The notes under the pieces were generated by a model. The model had not been told where the DNA came from. It did not search any database and saw nothing but the letters and a program-made list of their open reading frames with translations. A stretch of DNA of 64,000 nt from Rhizobium sp. WSM4643 (lineage in GTDB: Bacteria; Pseudomonadota; Alphaproteobacteria; Rhizobiales; Rhizobiaceae), in the NCBI RefSeq assembly GCF_025152745.1, contig NZ_CP104040.1, forward strand, positions 2,728,001-2,792,000, read 5' to 3'. The translations under genes were made by a program, and so were the position numbers. This document shows, one piece after another, positions 45,266 through 52,865 of the stretch; position 1 is the stretch's first letter, and each line of letters begins with the position of its first letter.

Positions 45266-45395
45266 CTTGGTTCCCTCTTCTCCCCAGCGGGGAGAAGGTG
45301 GCCCGAAGGGTCGGATGAGGGGGCTGCACGGCACAACCATCAATATTGCCCTTCGCTTGCGCTTAGCGCATTCACGGCTTCGCCGCTCACCCCCT
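45266..45395. repeat. Left arm of the dispersed two-arm repeat, interrupted by IS110 element
   Basis: CTTGGTTCCCTCTTCTCC, CAGCGGGGAGAAGG, then GGATGAGGGGG and finally CCGCTCACCCCCT reproduce the element at 791-956. The copy stops at 45395 where the insertion sequence begins and resumes at 46568. Confidence 0.85.
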
Positions 45396-45424
45396 TGCAT
45401 GTTCAAACTGCATCCGTTGATGAT

Positions 45425-45590
45425 GGGTGCGACCCCTGGGGGATGGCCATCCCCCAGGGGTCGGACGGGCGGGACCGTAACCCCCTTGGCGTGAACCGGG
45501 GATGAGCCTGGTCCGCCCGTCCTTCGCGTTTGTCCTGAACAGATAGTGGGGAGCAGGTCCCGTATGCAAGGCAAGGTATCGTCCGAACGC
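45425..45590 (+). ncRNA. Candidate IS110 bridge RNA
   Basis: Three stem-loops in order. (1) A 34-base perfect palindrome at 45430-45463. (2) A target loop: stem GGACGGGCGGGACC (45463-45476) with GGTCCGCCCGTCC (45510-45522); its 5' guide ACCCCCT (45480-45486) equals the left flank 45389-45395, and its 3' guide GATGAG (45501-45506) is complementary to the right flank CTCATC at 46566-46571. (3) A donor loop: stem GCGTTTG (45526-45532) with CGAACGC (45584-45590); its 5' guide ACAGAT (45539-45544) equals the element's right end at 46559-46564, and its 3' guide ATGCAAG (45564-45570) is complementary to CTTGCAT at the left end 45394-45400. Ends of the RNA are estimated. Confidence 0.8.
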
Positions 45591-45596
45591 ACCGCG

Positions 45597-46550
45597 ATGG
45601 CGACAGTTTATGTCGGCATCGATGTCTGTAAAGAGTGGCTGGACATTCATCTGCATCCTCTCGGCCGCAGTTTTCGGGTGACCAACGACACGGCCGGCCT
45701 GCGCCGCCTCAAGCGGGAGCTCGATGCGCTTGACCAGATGCCGCGCTCGGCGCTGCGTATCGTCATGGAAGCGACCGGCAAGTGGCATCGCGCCGTCCAG
45801 CGCTCGCTGCATGCCGATGGCTTTTACGTGTCGGTCGTCGACCCGCTGCGCGCCCGGCTGTTTGCCAAAGCCTGCGGCTTTCTCGCCAAGACCGATCGGC
45901 TCGATGCGCGGTTTCTGGCCATCATGGGAGAAGCCCTCAAGCCCGCACAGACCCCACCGCCGGACCAAGCGCTGGAAGCCCTGCAGGAACTGGTCAATGC
46001 CCGATCTGCCGCCAATGGCGAACGCACCGCCCTGTCCAACCGGATGAAGACGGCCGTGACCGCCTTCCTGCGCAAGGAACTGACGCGCCGGCTTGCCGCG
46101 CTCGACACCCATATCGCAAGACTGGACGCCGAGATCGAGCGCAGCATCTGCGCCGATCCCGAGATGCGCCGCCGCCTCGACATCCTCATCTCCATTCCCG
46201 GCATCGGAGCCGTCACCGCCGCAAGCCTGATCGCTGGCCTTTGCGAACTTGGCGCCTGCTCCGGCAAGCAGGCCGCCATGCTGACCGGCCTTGCGCCGAT
46301 TGCCTGCGAAAGTGGCGAGCGGGCCGGACATCGCTCCATCAGGGGCGGACGCCCAGCACCCAGGAACGCCATCTACATGGCCGCCCTGTCCGCCTCCCGT
46401 CACAACCCGGACCTCGCACGCTTCGCCGCAAGGCTGAAGAAAGTCGGAAAACCCAATAAGGTCGTCCTCGTCGCCGTCATGAGAAAGCTCATCGTCCTGG
46501 CAAACACCCTCATCACCAAAAACCGCATCTGGACACCAAATCCACCTTGA
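45597..46550 (+). CDS. IS110-family DEDD transposase/recombinase
   Basis: A 317-residue enzyme. RuvC-like N-terminal acidic residues are in VYVGIDVCKEW, RIVMEATGKWHRA and LAKTDRLDARFLA; the C-terminal Transposase_20 region has ISIPGIGAVTAASLIA and ACESGERAGHRSIRGGR with the expected catalytic serine. Start 45597 places MATVYVGIDVCK at the N-terminus, as usual, and leaves the bridge RNA free; an ATG at 45564 (with AGG ahead) is an alternative that overlaps the donor guide. All catalytic residues appear intact, so the element may be active. Confidence 0.92.
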   Translation: MATVYVGIDVCKEWLDIHLHPLGRSFRVTNDTAGLRRLKRELDALDQMPRSALRIVMEATGKWHRAVQRSLHADGFYVSVVDPLRARLFAKACGFLAKTDRLDARFLAIMGEALKPAQTPPPDQALEALQELVNARSAANGERTALSNRMKTAVTAFLRKELTRRLAALDTHIARLDAEIERSICADPEMRRRLDILISIPGIGAVTAASLIAGLCELGACSGKQAAMLTGLAPIACESGERAGHRSIRGGRPAPRNAIYMAALSASRHNPDLARFAARLKKVGKPNKVVLVAVMRKLIVLANTLITKNRIWTPNPP

Positions 46551-46567
46551 CACCAAACACAGATGCT

Positions 46568-46607
46568 CATCTGCCTGCCGGCATCTTCTCCCCGCTGGGG
46601 AGAAGCG
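46568..46607. repeat. Right arm of the interrupted dispersed repeat
   Basis: CATCTGCCTGCCGGCATC and CTTCTCCCCGCTGGGGAG continue the repeat stopped at 45395. The remaining bases up to 46721 hold no gene. Confidence 0.75.
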
Positions 46608-46721
46608 GAATCGTGGCAGCGTGTCGCATCCCTAAAAACGTCCTCTCTGCTAGTTCTATCACACACCACACGCCCGCCAAGCCCTCCTATGCCACTCACG
46701 CTTTTCCGCTAATCTTCTGCC

Positions 46722-47996
46722 ATGAACATTTTGATTCTCGGCGCAACCGGCTTCATAGGCTCCGTCGTCGCGGCCCGGCTCGTTGCCGACGGCCACGTCG
46801 TAACCGGGCTCGGCCGCAATCCCGTACGTGCCGGCTTTAAACAACCAGCGATCGACTGGCGACGCGCAGATCTCTCGCGCATGACGAAAGCGACGGATTG
46901 GGACGAGATCCTCAAGGACCAGCATGTCGTCGTCAATTGCGCCGGCGCCCTGCAGGACGGCCTGTCGGATGATCTGTCGGGCACGCAGGCAGAGGCGATG
47001 CTGGCGCTCTATTCCGCCGCAAAAGGCTCATCGCGCCCGTTGATCGTGCAGATATCGGCAAAGACGGCGGGAGCCGCGAGCGATCTTCCCTTCCTCGCCA
47101 CCAAGCGGCGAGCCGACGAGGCGCTGGCGGCAAGCGGCCTGCCTCACCTCATCCTGCGCCCTGCCCTCGTTCTCGGCCGCAATGCCCACGGCGGTTCGGC
47201 GCTGCTCAGGGCGCTTGCCGCCTTTCCCCTGGTGCTGCCACTGGTTCATGCCGAAAGTCCGGTCGAAACAGTCTCTGTGGACGATGTGGCGGAAGCCGTG
47301 TCGCGGGCGGTCTCCGGCGGCATCTCCGGCGATGTCGATCTTGCCGCCAACGAAGTTCTGACGCTCGCCGATCTCGTCAGCCTTCACCGCCAGTGGCTCG
47401 GCCTGCCGCCCGCCCGCGTGTTTGCTCTTCCCGGCTGGCTTGCCGGCCCGGTGAAGTGGCTTGCCGATCTATCAGGATTGCTCGGCTGGCGTTCGCCGCT
47501 GCGCTCGACGGCGATGACTGTCATAACCGAAGGCGTGCGGAGCTCGAAAAAAGGGGGCGGCCTTGCCTTGACACCCGCGGCAGCAACGCTCGCGGCCAAT
47601 CCCTCCGGCGTACAGGATCTCTGGTTTGCCAGGCTCTATCTTCTGAAGCCGCTCGTCATATCGGGCCTGTCCGCTTTCTGGCTGCTCTCAGGTTTGATCC
47701 CGCTGCTGGCTTTGGAGAATACGTCCGCGCATTTCCTGCCGTTCATGCCTGAGCCCGCAGCAACGGCGCTGACGCTTGCAACCTGCCTGATCGACATCGC
47801 TCTAGGCGCTGCCGTCCTCCTTCGCCCGCTGGCGAAACGTGCCCTTCTCGGGATGCTGGCCGTGTCGTTCGCCTATCTTGCCGGCGCCAGCCTGCTCGAA
47901 CCCGCCCTCTGGCTCGATCCGCTCGGTCCACTCGTCAAGGTGCTGCCGTCGATGCTGCTGACACTCATCGCACTTGCCACCCTGGATGAACGCTGA
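46722..47996 (+). CDS. SDR/NAD-dependent epimerase-like protein fused to DoxX-like membrane domain
   Basis: A 424-residue protein. The N-terminal 230 residues form an atypical SDR (MNILILGATGFIGSVVAARL glycine loop). Residues 300-420 contain four hydrophobic segments of the DoxX-like type. Its stop overlaps the next start (TGATG), so it is coupled with the DUF2269 membrane protein. A role in quinone or membrane redox chemistry is possible. Confidence 0.85.
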   Translation: MNILILGATGFIGSVVAARLVADGHVVTGLGRNPVRAGFKQPAIDWRRADLSRMTKATDWDEILKDQHVVVNCAGALQDGLSDDLSGTQAEAMLALYSAAKGSSRPLIVQISAKTAGAASDLPFLATKRRADEALAASGLPHLILRPALVLGRNAHGGSALLRALAAFPLVLPLVHAESPVETVSVDDVAEAVSRAVSGGISGDVDLAANEVLTLADLVSLHRQWLGLPPARVFALPGWLAGPVKWLADLSGLLGWRSPLRSTAMTVITEGVRSSKKGGGLALTPAAATLAANPSGVQDLWFARLYLLKPLVISGLSAFWLLSGLIPLLALENTSAHFLPFMPEPAATALTLATCLIDIALGAAVLLRPLAKRALLGMLAVSFAYLAGASLLEPALWLDPLGPLVKVLPSMLLTLIALATLDER

Positions 47997-48472
47997 TGCT
48001 TGAGGAATGGCTGCTGCTTGCCCATGTCGTCGGCGCAACCATGCTCTTCGGCACCGGCGCCGGCATCGCCTTCTTCATGGCGATGGCGCACCGGACACGC
48101 GATCCCAAGCTGATCGCCCATGTTGCGGCAACGGTGGTGGTCGCCGACACCCTCTTCACCGCCACCGCAGCCATTCTCCAGCCGGTGACCGGCTATCTGC
48201 TGGCCCGGTCGATCGGCTGGGAGCTGTCGGAGGGCTGGCTTGCGCTGTCGCTGCTGCTTTATGTGGTGACCGGCCTGTTCTGGCTGCCCGTCGTCTGGAT
48301 CCAGATCCGGCTGCGCGATCTTGCCCGCGCCGCAGCAGCGGCGGGAAAAGCCCTGCCGCCGGCCTATTTCAGCCTCTACCGCATCTGGTTTGCTTTCGGC
48401 TTTCCGGCCTTCTCAGCCATCATCGGCATTCTCTGGCTGATGCTGACAAAGCCGTCGATCGCTCTATTTTAG
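47996..48472 (+). CDS. DUF2269 family membrane protein
   Basis: A 158-residue protein with four membrane segments; LLLAHVVGATMLFGTGAGIAFF at the start and FWLPVVWIQIRLRD are typical of DUF2269. It is translationally coupled to the SDR-DoxX gene and ends convergent with, and 9 bases inside, the LysE gene. Function unknown. Confidence 0.85.
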   Translation: MLEEWLLLAHVVGATMLFGTGAGIAFFMAMAHRTRDPKLIAHVAATVVVADTLFTATAAILQPVTGYLLARSIGWELSEGWLALSLLLYVVTGLFWLPVVWIQIRLRDLARAAAAAGKALPPAYFSLYRIWFAFGFPAFSAIIGILWLMLTKPSIALF

Positions 48473-49057
48473 CATCGGCCAGAGGCTTAGCACCAACAGC
48501 ACTGCCATGCTGATATTGAACCATTTCAGTCGCACGGGATCCGAAAGCCATTCCCTGAGCGCCGAGCCGAAGCCGGCCCAGGTCGACACGCTGGGCACAT
48601 TGACCGCCGCGAAAGCGAGACCGACGATCAGCACGCTCGCGAGGTAGAGTTGCGGATTGATATAGGTCGCCATCGCGGTGACCGCCATCACCCAGGCTTT
48701 CGGATTGACCCACTGGAAGGCCGCCGCCGCGACGAACGACATCGGCTCGACGCCAGTGCTGCCTTCGCTGAGCGAGCGCGAGGTAGCGATCTTCCAGGCG
48801 ATCCAGACGAGATAGGCGCCGCCTGCAAACTTCAGCGCCGTATAGACTACGGGCACCGTGTGTAGCAGCGCGCCGAGCCCGAAGCCGACGCCGATGAGCA
48901 GCGAAAAGAACCCGACGCCGATGCCAAACATATGCGGGATCGTCCTGCGGAAACCGAAATTCACGCCCGATGCGAAGAGCATCATATTGTTCGGCCCCGG
49001 CGTGATCGAGGTCGTGAAGGCGAAGAGAACGAGGGCGAGAAATGTATCCAGCGGCAT
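48464..49057 (-). CDS. LysE/RhtB family amino-acid exporter
   Basis: A 197-residue protein with six membrane segments. TTSITPGPNNMMLFASG near residue 15 is the family signature; GAYLVWIAWKI and FQWVNPKAWVMAVTA are further conserved parts. Probably exports an amino acid or homoserine lactone-like compound. Upstream region 49058-49209 serves the divergent aldo-keto reductase. Confidence 0.92.
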   Translation of the reverse strand: MPLDTFLALVLFAFTTSITPGPNNMMLFASGVNFGFRRTIPHMFGIGVGFFSLLIGVGFGLGALLHTVPVVYTALKFAGGAYLVWIAWKIATSRSLSEGSTGVEPMSFVAAAAFQWVNPKAWVMAVTAMATYINPQLYLASVLIVGLAFAAVNVPSVSTWAGFGSALREWLSDPVRLKWFNISMAVLLVLSLWPMLK

Positions 49058-49209
49058 GCGACCTCCCGAAGCCAGCTTTCCTGCGGCCTGTTTATTTAGG
49101 TCAGCATAACTGTCCTAAACCATCGATGCCATTACATCATTGTCATGGCGACAGGATTACTTGAAAGATGGCGACACGGCCCAATCTCCTGTCAAAGGGA
49201 CAGAAAACC

Positions 49210-50058
49210 ATGCAGGACGACCCGATTCCATCGATCACATTCCCGAACGGCACCGAGGTGCCGGCGCTCGGCCAGGGCACCTGGGCCATGGGCGAGGATG
49301 CCGGCCATGCCAAGGCCGAGATCGAAAGCCTCAAGGCCGGCATCGATCTCGGCATGACGCTGATCGACACCGCCGAAATGTACGGCGACGGTGGCGCCGA
49401 GGAGATCGTCGGCCAGGCGATCAGGGGCCGGCGCGACGAGGTCTTCATCGTCAGCAAGGTCTATCCCTGGAATGCCGGCCTGCATGGTACGATCGAGGCC
49501 TGCGAGCGCAGTCTCGAACGGCTGGGCACCGATCGCATCGATCTCTATCTGCTGCACTGGCGCGGCAATTATCCGCTCACAGAGACCGTCGCGGCCTTCG
49601 AAACGTTGAAGGCATCGGGCAAGATCGGTGCCTGGGGCGTCTCCAATTTCGACACCGACGACATGGAGGAACTGCTTGGAGTGCCCAATGGCGCCAACGT
49701 CGCCGCCAACCAGGTGCTCTATAACCTTTCCCGCCGCGGCATCGAATTCGATTTGCTGCCCTGGTGCCAGAGCCGCGGCATTCCCATCATGGCCTATTCG
49801 CCGATCGACCAGGGAAGCATCCTGCACCATCCCGAGCTGATCCACATCGCCAAGGCCTATCAGGCAACGCCCGCCCAACTGGCCCTCGCCTTCCTGCTGG
49901 AACGCGACGGCGTCATCGTCATTCCGAAGACGGCAAATGCCGAACGCGCAGCGGAAAACCGCGACTGCGTGTCGCTCGACATTACCGACGATGACTGGGA
50001 TGCCCTCGACGCCGCCTTTCCACCGCCCACAAAGAAAAAACCGCTGGAGATGCTCTGA
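49210..50058 (+). CDS. Aldo/keto reductase
   Basis: A 282-residue TIM-barrel NADPH oxidoreductase. Catalytic residues: D and Y in [13 protein letters not shown] in [10 protein letters not shown] in [10 protein letters not shown]; cofactor loop [13 protein letters not shown]. The ATG at 49210 is preferred over 49168 because GGGA lies 9 bases before it and the protein then starts [14 protein letters not shown] as usual. A small stem CCGCTG/CAGCGG surrounds the stop codon. Confidence 0.92.
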   Translation: MQDDPIPSITFPNGTEVPALGQGTWAMGEDAGHAKAEIESLKAGIDLGMTLIDTAEMYGDGGAEEIVGQAIRGRRDEVFIVSKVYPWNAGLHGTIEACERSLERLGTDRIDLYLLHWRGNYPLTETVAAFETLKASGKIGAWGVSNFDTDDMEELLGVPNGANVAANQVLYNLSRRGIEFDLLPWCQSRGIPIMAYSPIDQGSILHHPELIHIAKAYQATPAQLALAFLLERDGVIVIPKTANAERAAENRDCVSLDITDDDWDALDAAFPPPTKKKPLEML

Positions 50059-50096
50059 CCTTCAGCGGCTTTCCCAATTATCAGCATCGAGTTTAG

Positions 50097-50161
50097 ATGC
50101 CCAGGCCGTAATCTTACATGCCCAGGCTGTAATCTCTACATGCCCGGGCTGTAATCTTTAC
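50097..50161. repeat. Three tandem 21-22-base repeats at the ilvH 3' end
   Basis: Three copies of ATGCCCAGGCTGTAATCTNTAC (with small differences) lie directly beyond and into the ilvH stop codon. Read on the minus strand each unit restates the last codon region GGGCATGTA, as if the gene end had been duplicated in tandem. Confidence 0.85.
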
Positions 50162-50730
50162 ATGCCCTGCACGCCGCGGTTCATCGCCGCAATCCCGGTA
50201 CGGCACACCTCGATGAGGCCAAGCGGCTTCATGATCGCCACGAACTGATCGATCTTCGACGATTTGCCGGTGATCTCCAGAATGAAGTGACCGACCGTCG
50301 CATCCACTACCTTGGCATGGAAGGCATCGGCAAGGCGCAGCGTCTCGGCACGCATCTCGCCCTCGCCGATCACCTTGACCAGCGCGACTTCGCGCTCAAT
50401 CGGCCGGTCCTGGCCGAGCTCGCGGGCACGCACCGTCAGGTCGACGACGCGATGCACCGGCACGATGCGCTCGAGCTGCGCCTTGATCTGCTCCAGCACC
50501 TGCGGCGTGCCGCGTGTGACGACGGTGATGCGGGAAAGATGCGCCTGATGCTCGGTCTCGGAGACGGTCAGGCTCTCGATATTATAGCCGCGGCCGGAAA
50601 ACAGGCCGATGACCCGGGCAAGAACGCCCGGCTCGTTGTCGACGAGAACCGAAAGCGTGTGGCTTTCGACGGCCGCCGTTTCCGGCGAGATGAAATAGGC
50701 GGAGCCCGTGGGCTGTAGGTGTGCGTTCAT
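50158..50730 (-). CDS. ilvH: Acetolactate synthase small (regulatory) subunit
   Basis: A 190-residue protein with an N-terminal ACT domain (HTLSVLVDNEPGVLARVIGLFSGRGYNI, given as landmark in two parts: HTLSVLVDNEPGV and RVIGLFSGRGYNI) that binds valine for feedback control, and the C-terminal ALS_ss_C domain (REVALVKVIGEG). It follows ilvI by 21 bases and forms one operon with it. Three tandem repeats abut its stop codon. Confidence 0.97.
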   Translation of the reverse strand: MNAHLQPTGSAYFISPETAAVESHTLSVLVDNEPGVLARVIGLFSGRGYNIESLTVSETEHQAHLSRITVVTRGTPQVLEQIKAQLERIVPVHRVVDLTVRARELGQDRPIEREVALVKVIGEGEMRAETLRLADAFHAKVVDATVGHFILEITGKSSKIDQFVAIMKPLGLIEVCRTGIAAMNRGVQGM

Positions 50731-50751
50731 GGCGATGTTTCCTCTTCCCTT

Positions 50752-52542
50752 TTAGACGAGCGCGCGGCCCTTGGCATCGATCGCATTGGCGACCGCTTCG
50801 TCGGTGGCTTCGTCCGGCAACAGCATTTCGTTATGAGCCTTGCCCGAGGGGATCATCGGGAAGCAGTTGGCGAGATTGGCGACGCGGCAATCGAAAATGA
50901 CCGGCTTCCTGACTTCAATCATCTCCAGAATGGTGTCGTCGAGATTTTCCGGCTTTTCGCAGCGCAGGCCGACGGCGCCATAGGCTTCCGCCAGCTTGAC
51001 GAAATCGGGCATCGCCTCCGTGTAGGAGTTGGAAAGACGATTGCCATGCAGCAGCTGCTGCCACTGGCGCACCATGCCCATATATTGGTTGTTCATGATG
51101 AAGATCTTGATCGGCGCATCGTGCTGGATCGCCGCCGACATTTCCTGGATGCACATCTGGATCGAGGCATCACCGGCAATGTCGATGACGAGGCTGTCGG
51201 GATGGGCGATCTGCACGCCGAGTGCTGCCGGCAGGCCGTAGCCCATCGTGCCGAGGCCGCCCGAAGTCATCCAGCGGTTCGGCTGCTCGAAACCGAAGAA
51301 CTGTGCCGCCCACATCTGGTGCTGGCCGACCTCGGTGGTGATGTAGGTATCGCGGTCCTTGGTGTGGGCGAAGAGCCGCTCCAGCGCATATTGCGGCATG
51401 ATGACATCATTGCTCTTCGTATAGGCGAAGGAGTTGCGTGCCCGCCAGCGGGCGATATCGGTCCACCAGTCGTCCAGGCGACCCTTTTCCGGCTTCTTCG
51501 GCAGCGCCCGCCACAGGCGGACCATGTCTTCGAGGACATGGCCGACATCGCCGCGGATGCCGATATCGACGCGGACGTTCTTGTTGATCGAGGATGGATC
51601 GATATCGATATGGATCTTCTTCGAGGTCGGCGAAAAGGCATTGAGACGGCCGGTGATGCGGTCGTCGAAACGCGCGCCGATGCAGACCATGACGTCGCAA
51701 TCGTGCATCGCCATGTTGGCCTCGTAGGAGCCGTGCATGCCGAGCATCTTCAGCCAGTTCTTGCCCGAAGCGGGATAGGCGCCGAGGCCCATCAGCGTCG
51801 AGGTGATCGGGAAATCGGTGAGTTCGACCAGCTCACGCAGCAGCTTGGAAGCCTCGGGGCCGGAATTGACGACGCCGCCGCCGGAATAGATGACGGGACG
51901 GCGCGCATTCGCCATCAGCTCGATTGCCGCATGGATCTGGTTGAGGTCGCCCTGGATCTTCGGCTGGTAGCTCTTCTGGATCGTGTAGTCGGCGGGAGGC
52001 GTGTAGGTGCCGGTCGCAAACTGCACGTCCTTCGGAATATCGACGACGACAGGGCCCGGACGGCCGGATTGGGCAATGCGGAAGGCCTCGTGAATGACGG
52101 CGGCAAGCTCGTTGACGTCCTTGACCAGCCAGTTGTGCTTGGTGCAGGGGCGGGTAATGCCGACCGTGTCGCATTCCTGGAAGGCGTCGGAGCCGATCAG
52201 CGAGGTCGGAACCTGGCCGGTCAGGCAGACGAGCGGGATCGAATCCATCAGCGCGTCCTGAAGCGGCGTGACCGCATTGGTAGCGCCTGGGCCAGAGGTG
52301 ACCAGCATGACGCCGACTTTGCCGGTGGAGCGGGCGTAGCCTTCGGCTGCATGGCCGGCGCCCTGCTCGTGTCGGACGAGGATGTGCTTGACGTCTTCCT
52401 GTTGGAAGATCTCGTCGTAGATCGGCAGGACCGCGCCGCCGGGATAGCCGAAAATATGTTCGACGCCGTTGTCCTTCAGCGCCTTGAGAACGATCTCCGC
52501 CCCCGTCATCCGATTGCCTGCCGCCTGATTGTCCGTGCTCAT
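50752..52542 (-). CDS. ilvI: Acetolactate synthase large (catalytic) subunit
   Basis: A 596-residue ThDP enzyme: condenses two pyruvates, or pyruvate and 2-oxobutyrate, in the first common step of branched-chain amino acid synthesis. Signatures: FGYPGGAVLPIYDE (ThDP glutamate region HEQGAGHAAEGYAR), GPGATNAVTPLQDA, and the ThDP-Mg motif GDASIQMCIQEMSAAIQHD with NNQYMGM. Upstream lies an attenuator-like leader. Name ilvI or ilvB depends on convention. Confidence 0.97.
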   Translation of the reverse strand: MSTDNQAAGNRMTGAEIVLKALKDNGVEHIFGYPGGAVLPIYDEIFQQEDVKHILVRHEQGAGHAAEGYARSTGKVGVMLVTSGPGATNAVTPLQDALMDSIPLVCLTGQVPTSLIGSDAFQECDTVGITRPCTKHNWLVKDVNELAAVIHEAFRIAQSGRPGPVVVDIPKDVQFATGTYTPPADYTIQKSYQPKIQGDLNQIHAAIELMANARRPVIYSGGGVVNSGPEASKLLRELVELTDFPITSTLMGLGAYPASGKNWLKMLGMHGSYEANMAMHDCDVMVCIGARFDDRITGRLNAFSPTSKKIHIDIDPSSINKNVRVDIGIRGDVGHVLEDMVRLWRALPKKPEKGRLDDWWTDIARWRARNSFAYTKSNDVIMPQYALERLFAHTKDRDTYITTEVGQHQMWAAQFFGFEQPNRWMTSGGLGTMGYGLPAALGVQIAHPDSLVIDIAGDASIQMCIQEMSAAIQHDAPIKIFIMNNQYMGMVRQWQQLLHGNRLSNSYTEAMPDFVKLAEAYGAVGLRCEKPENLDDTILEMIEVRKPVIFDCRVANLANCFPMIPSGKAHNEMLLPDEATDEAVANAIDAKGRALV

Positions 52543-52602
52543 CTATCTGTTCCGTTTGATGCTGGGATTGCGTTTGTGGCCGGAAGCCCGAATTTCGGGC
52601 AT

Positions 52603-52624
52603 AAAAAAAGGCCCCTGAGGAGCC
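52603..52624 (-). terminator. Attenuator terminator in the ilvIH leader
   Basis: On the minus strand GGCTCC and GGGGCC pair around TCA and are followed by seven Ts (52609-52603), 60 bases before ilvI. Its location after a leader peptide and before the first gene is that of a transcription attenuator. Confidence 0.8.
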
Positions 52625-52632
52625 TGTCATCT

Positions 52633-52682
52633 AGCGCATGGGTGGCTATCGCCGGATGGTTACACCATCCTGCCCATGCGCT
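52633..52682 (-). promoter_or_regulatory. Pause/antiterminator hairpin region of the ilvIH leader
   Basis: Perfect 10-base arms AGCGCATGGG and CCCATGCGCT enclose an inner perfect hairpin GGATGGT-TAC-ACCATCC. The 5' arm (minus strand) overlaps the last codons of the leader peptide, so ribosome position would change folding. Confidence 0.65.
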
Positions 52683-52716
52683 TTCCCACCACGATAAGAG
52701 CCGTTGCGATTTTCAT
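52660..52716 (-). CDS. ilvIH leader peptide (branched-chain-rich)
   Basis: An 18-codon frame encoding MKIATALIVVGKRMGRMV: six of 18 residues are Ile, Leu or Val, with Leu-Ile-Val-Val in a row at positions 7-10. It lies between the expected promoter and an intrinsic terminator ahead of ilvI, the layout of amino-acid attenuation leaders. A clear ribosome-binding site is not seen, which lowers confidence. Confidence 0.7.
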   Translation of the reverse strand: MKIATALIVVGKRMGRMV

Positions 52717-52865
52717 GGTCGGAAGTGATAGACAGAAAATTTCGCAGCGTCAACGCATGCCGCAATAAAAAACTGCCCCCCGCCTGCATCCCCGAAAATC
52801 GATAGGATGAAGGATTTGTTAAAGGATCGACTTTATTCTTTTACGCTACCGCAGGGAGTAGCCCT

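Larger units (their letters stand above)
45394..46567 (+). mobile_element. IS110-family insertion sequence, 1.17 kb, with bridge-RNA region
   Basis: Boundaries come from the interrupted repeat: flanking ...CACCCCCT (to 45395) and CATCTGCCTGCC... (from 46568) join to the uninterrupted form. A CT dinucleotide occurs at both ends (45394-45395 and 46566-46567), consistent with a CT core. There are no terminal inverted repeats, normal for IS110. It contains one intact DEDD transposase gene and a 200-base left non-coding part with guide-like loops. Confidence 0.88.

Noticed and set aside
45189..45329. Upstream extension of the nitrile hydratase alpha gene
   Set aside because: It runs into the dispersed repeat and lacks family similarity; the TTG start has the ribosome-binding site.
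45387..46556. 389-codon minus-strand frame opposite the IS110 transposase
   Set aside because: Antisense to an intact transposase with all catalytic residues; the translation lacks motifs.
50097..50161. CRISPR-like array
   Set aside because: The 22-base units are directly tandem with no spacers and no cas genes are present.
50719..52728. Very long plus-strand open frame (669 codons) opposite ilvI/ilvH
   Set aside because: It is antisense to two certain genes, has no family motifs and no ribosome-binding site; long antisense frames are expected with this GC bias.
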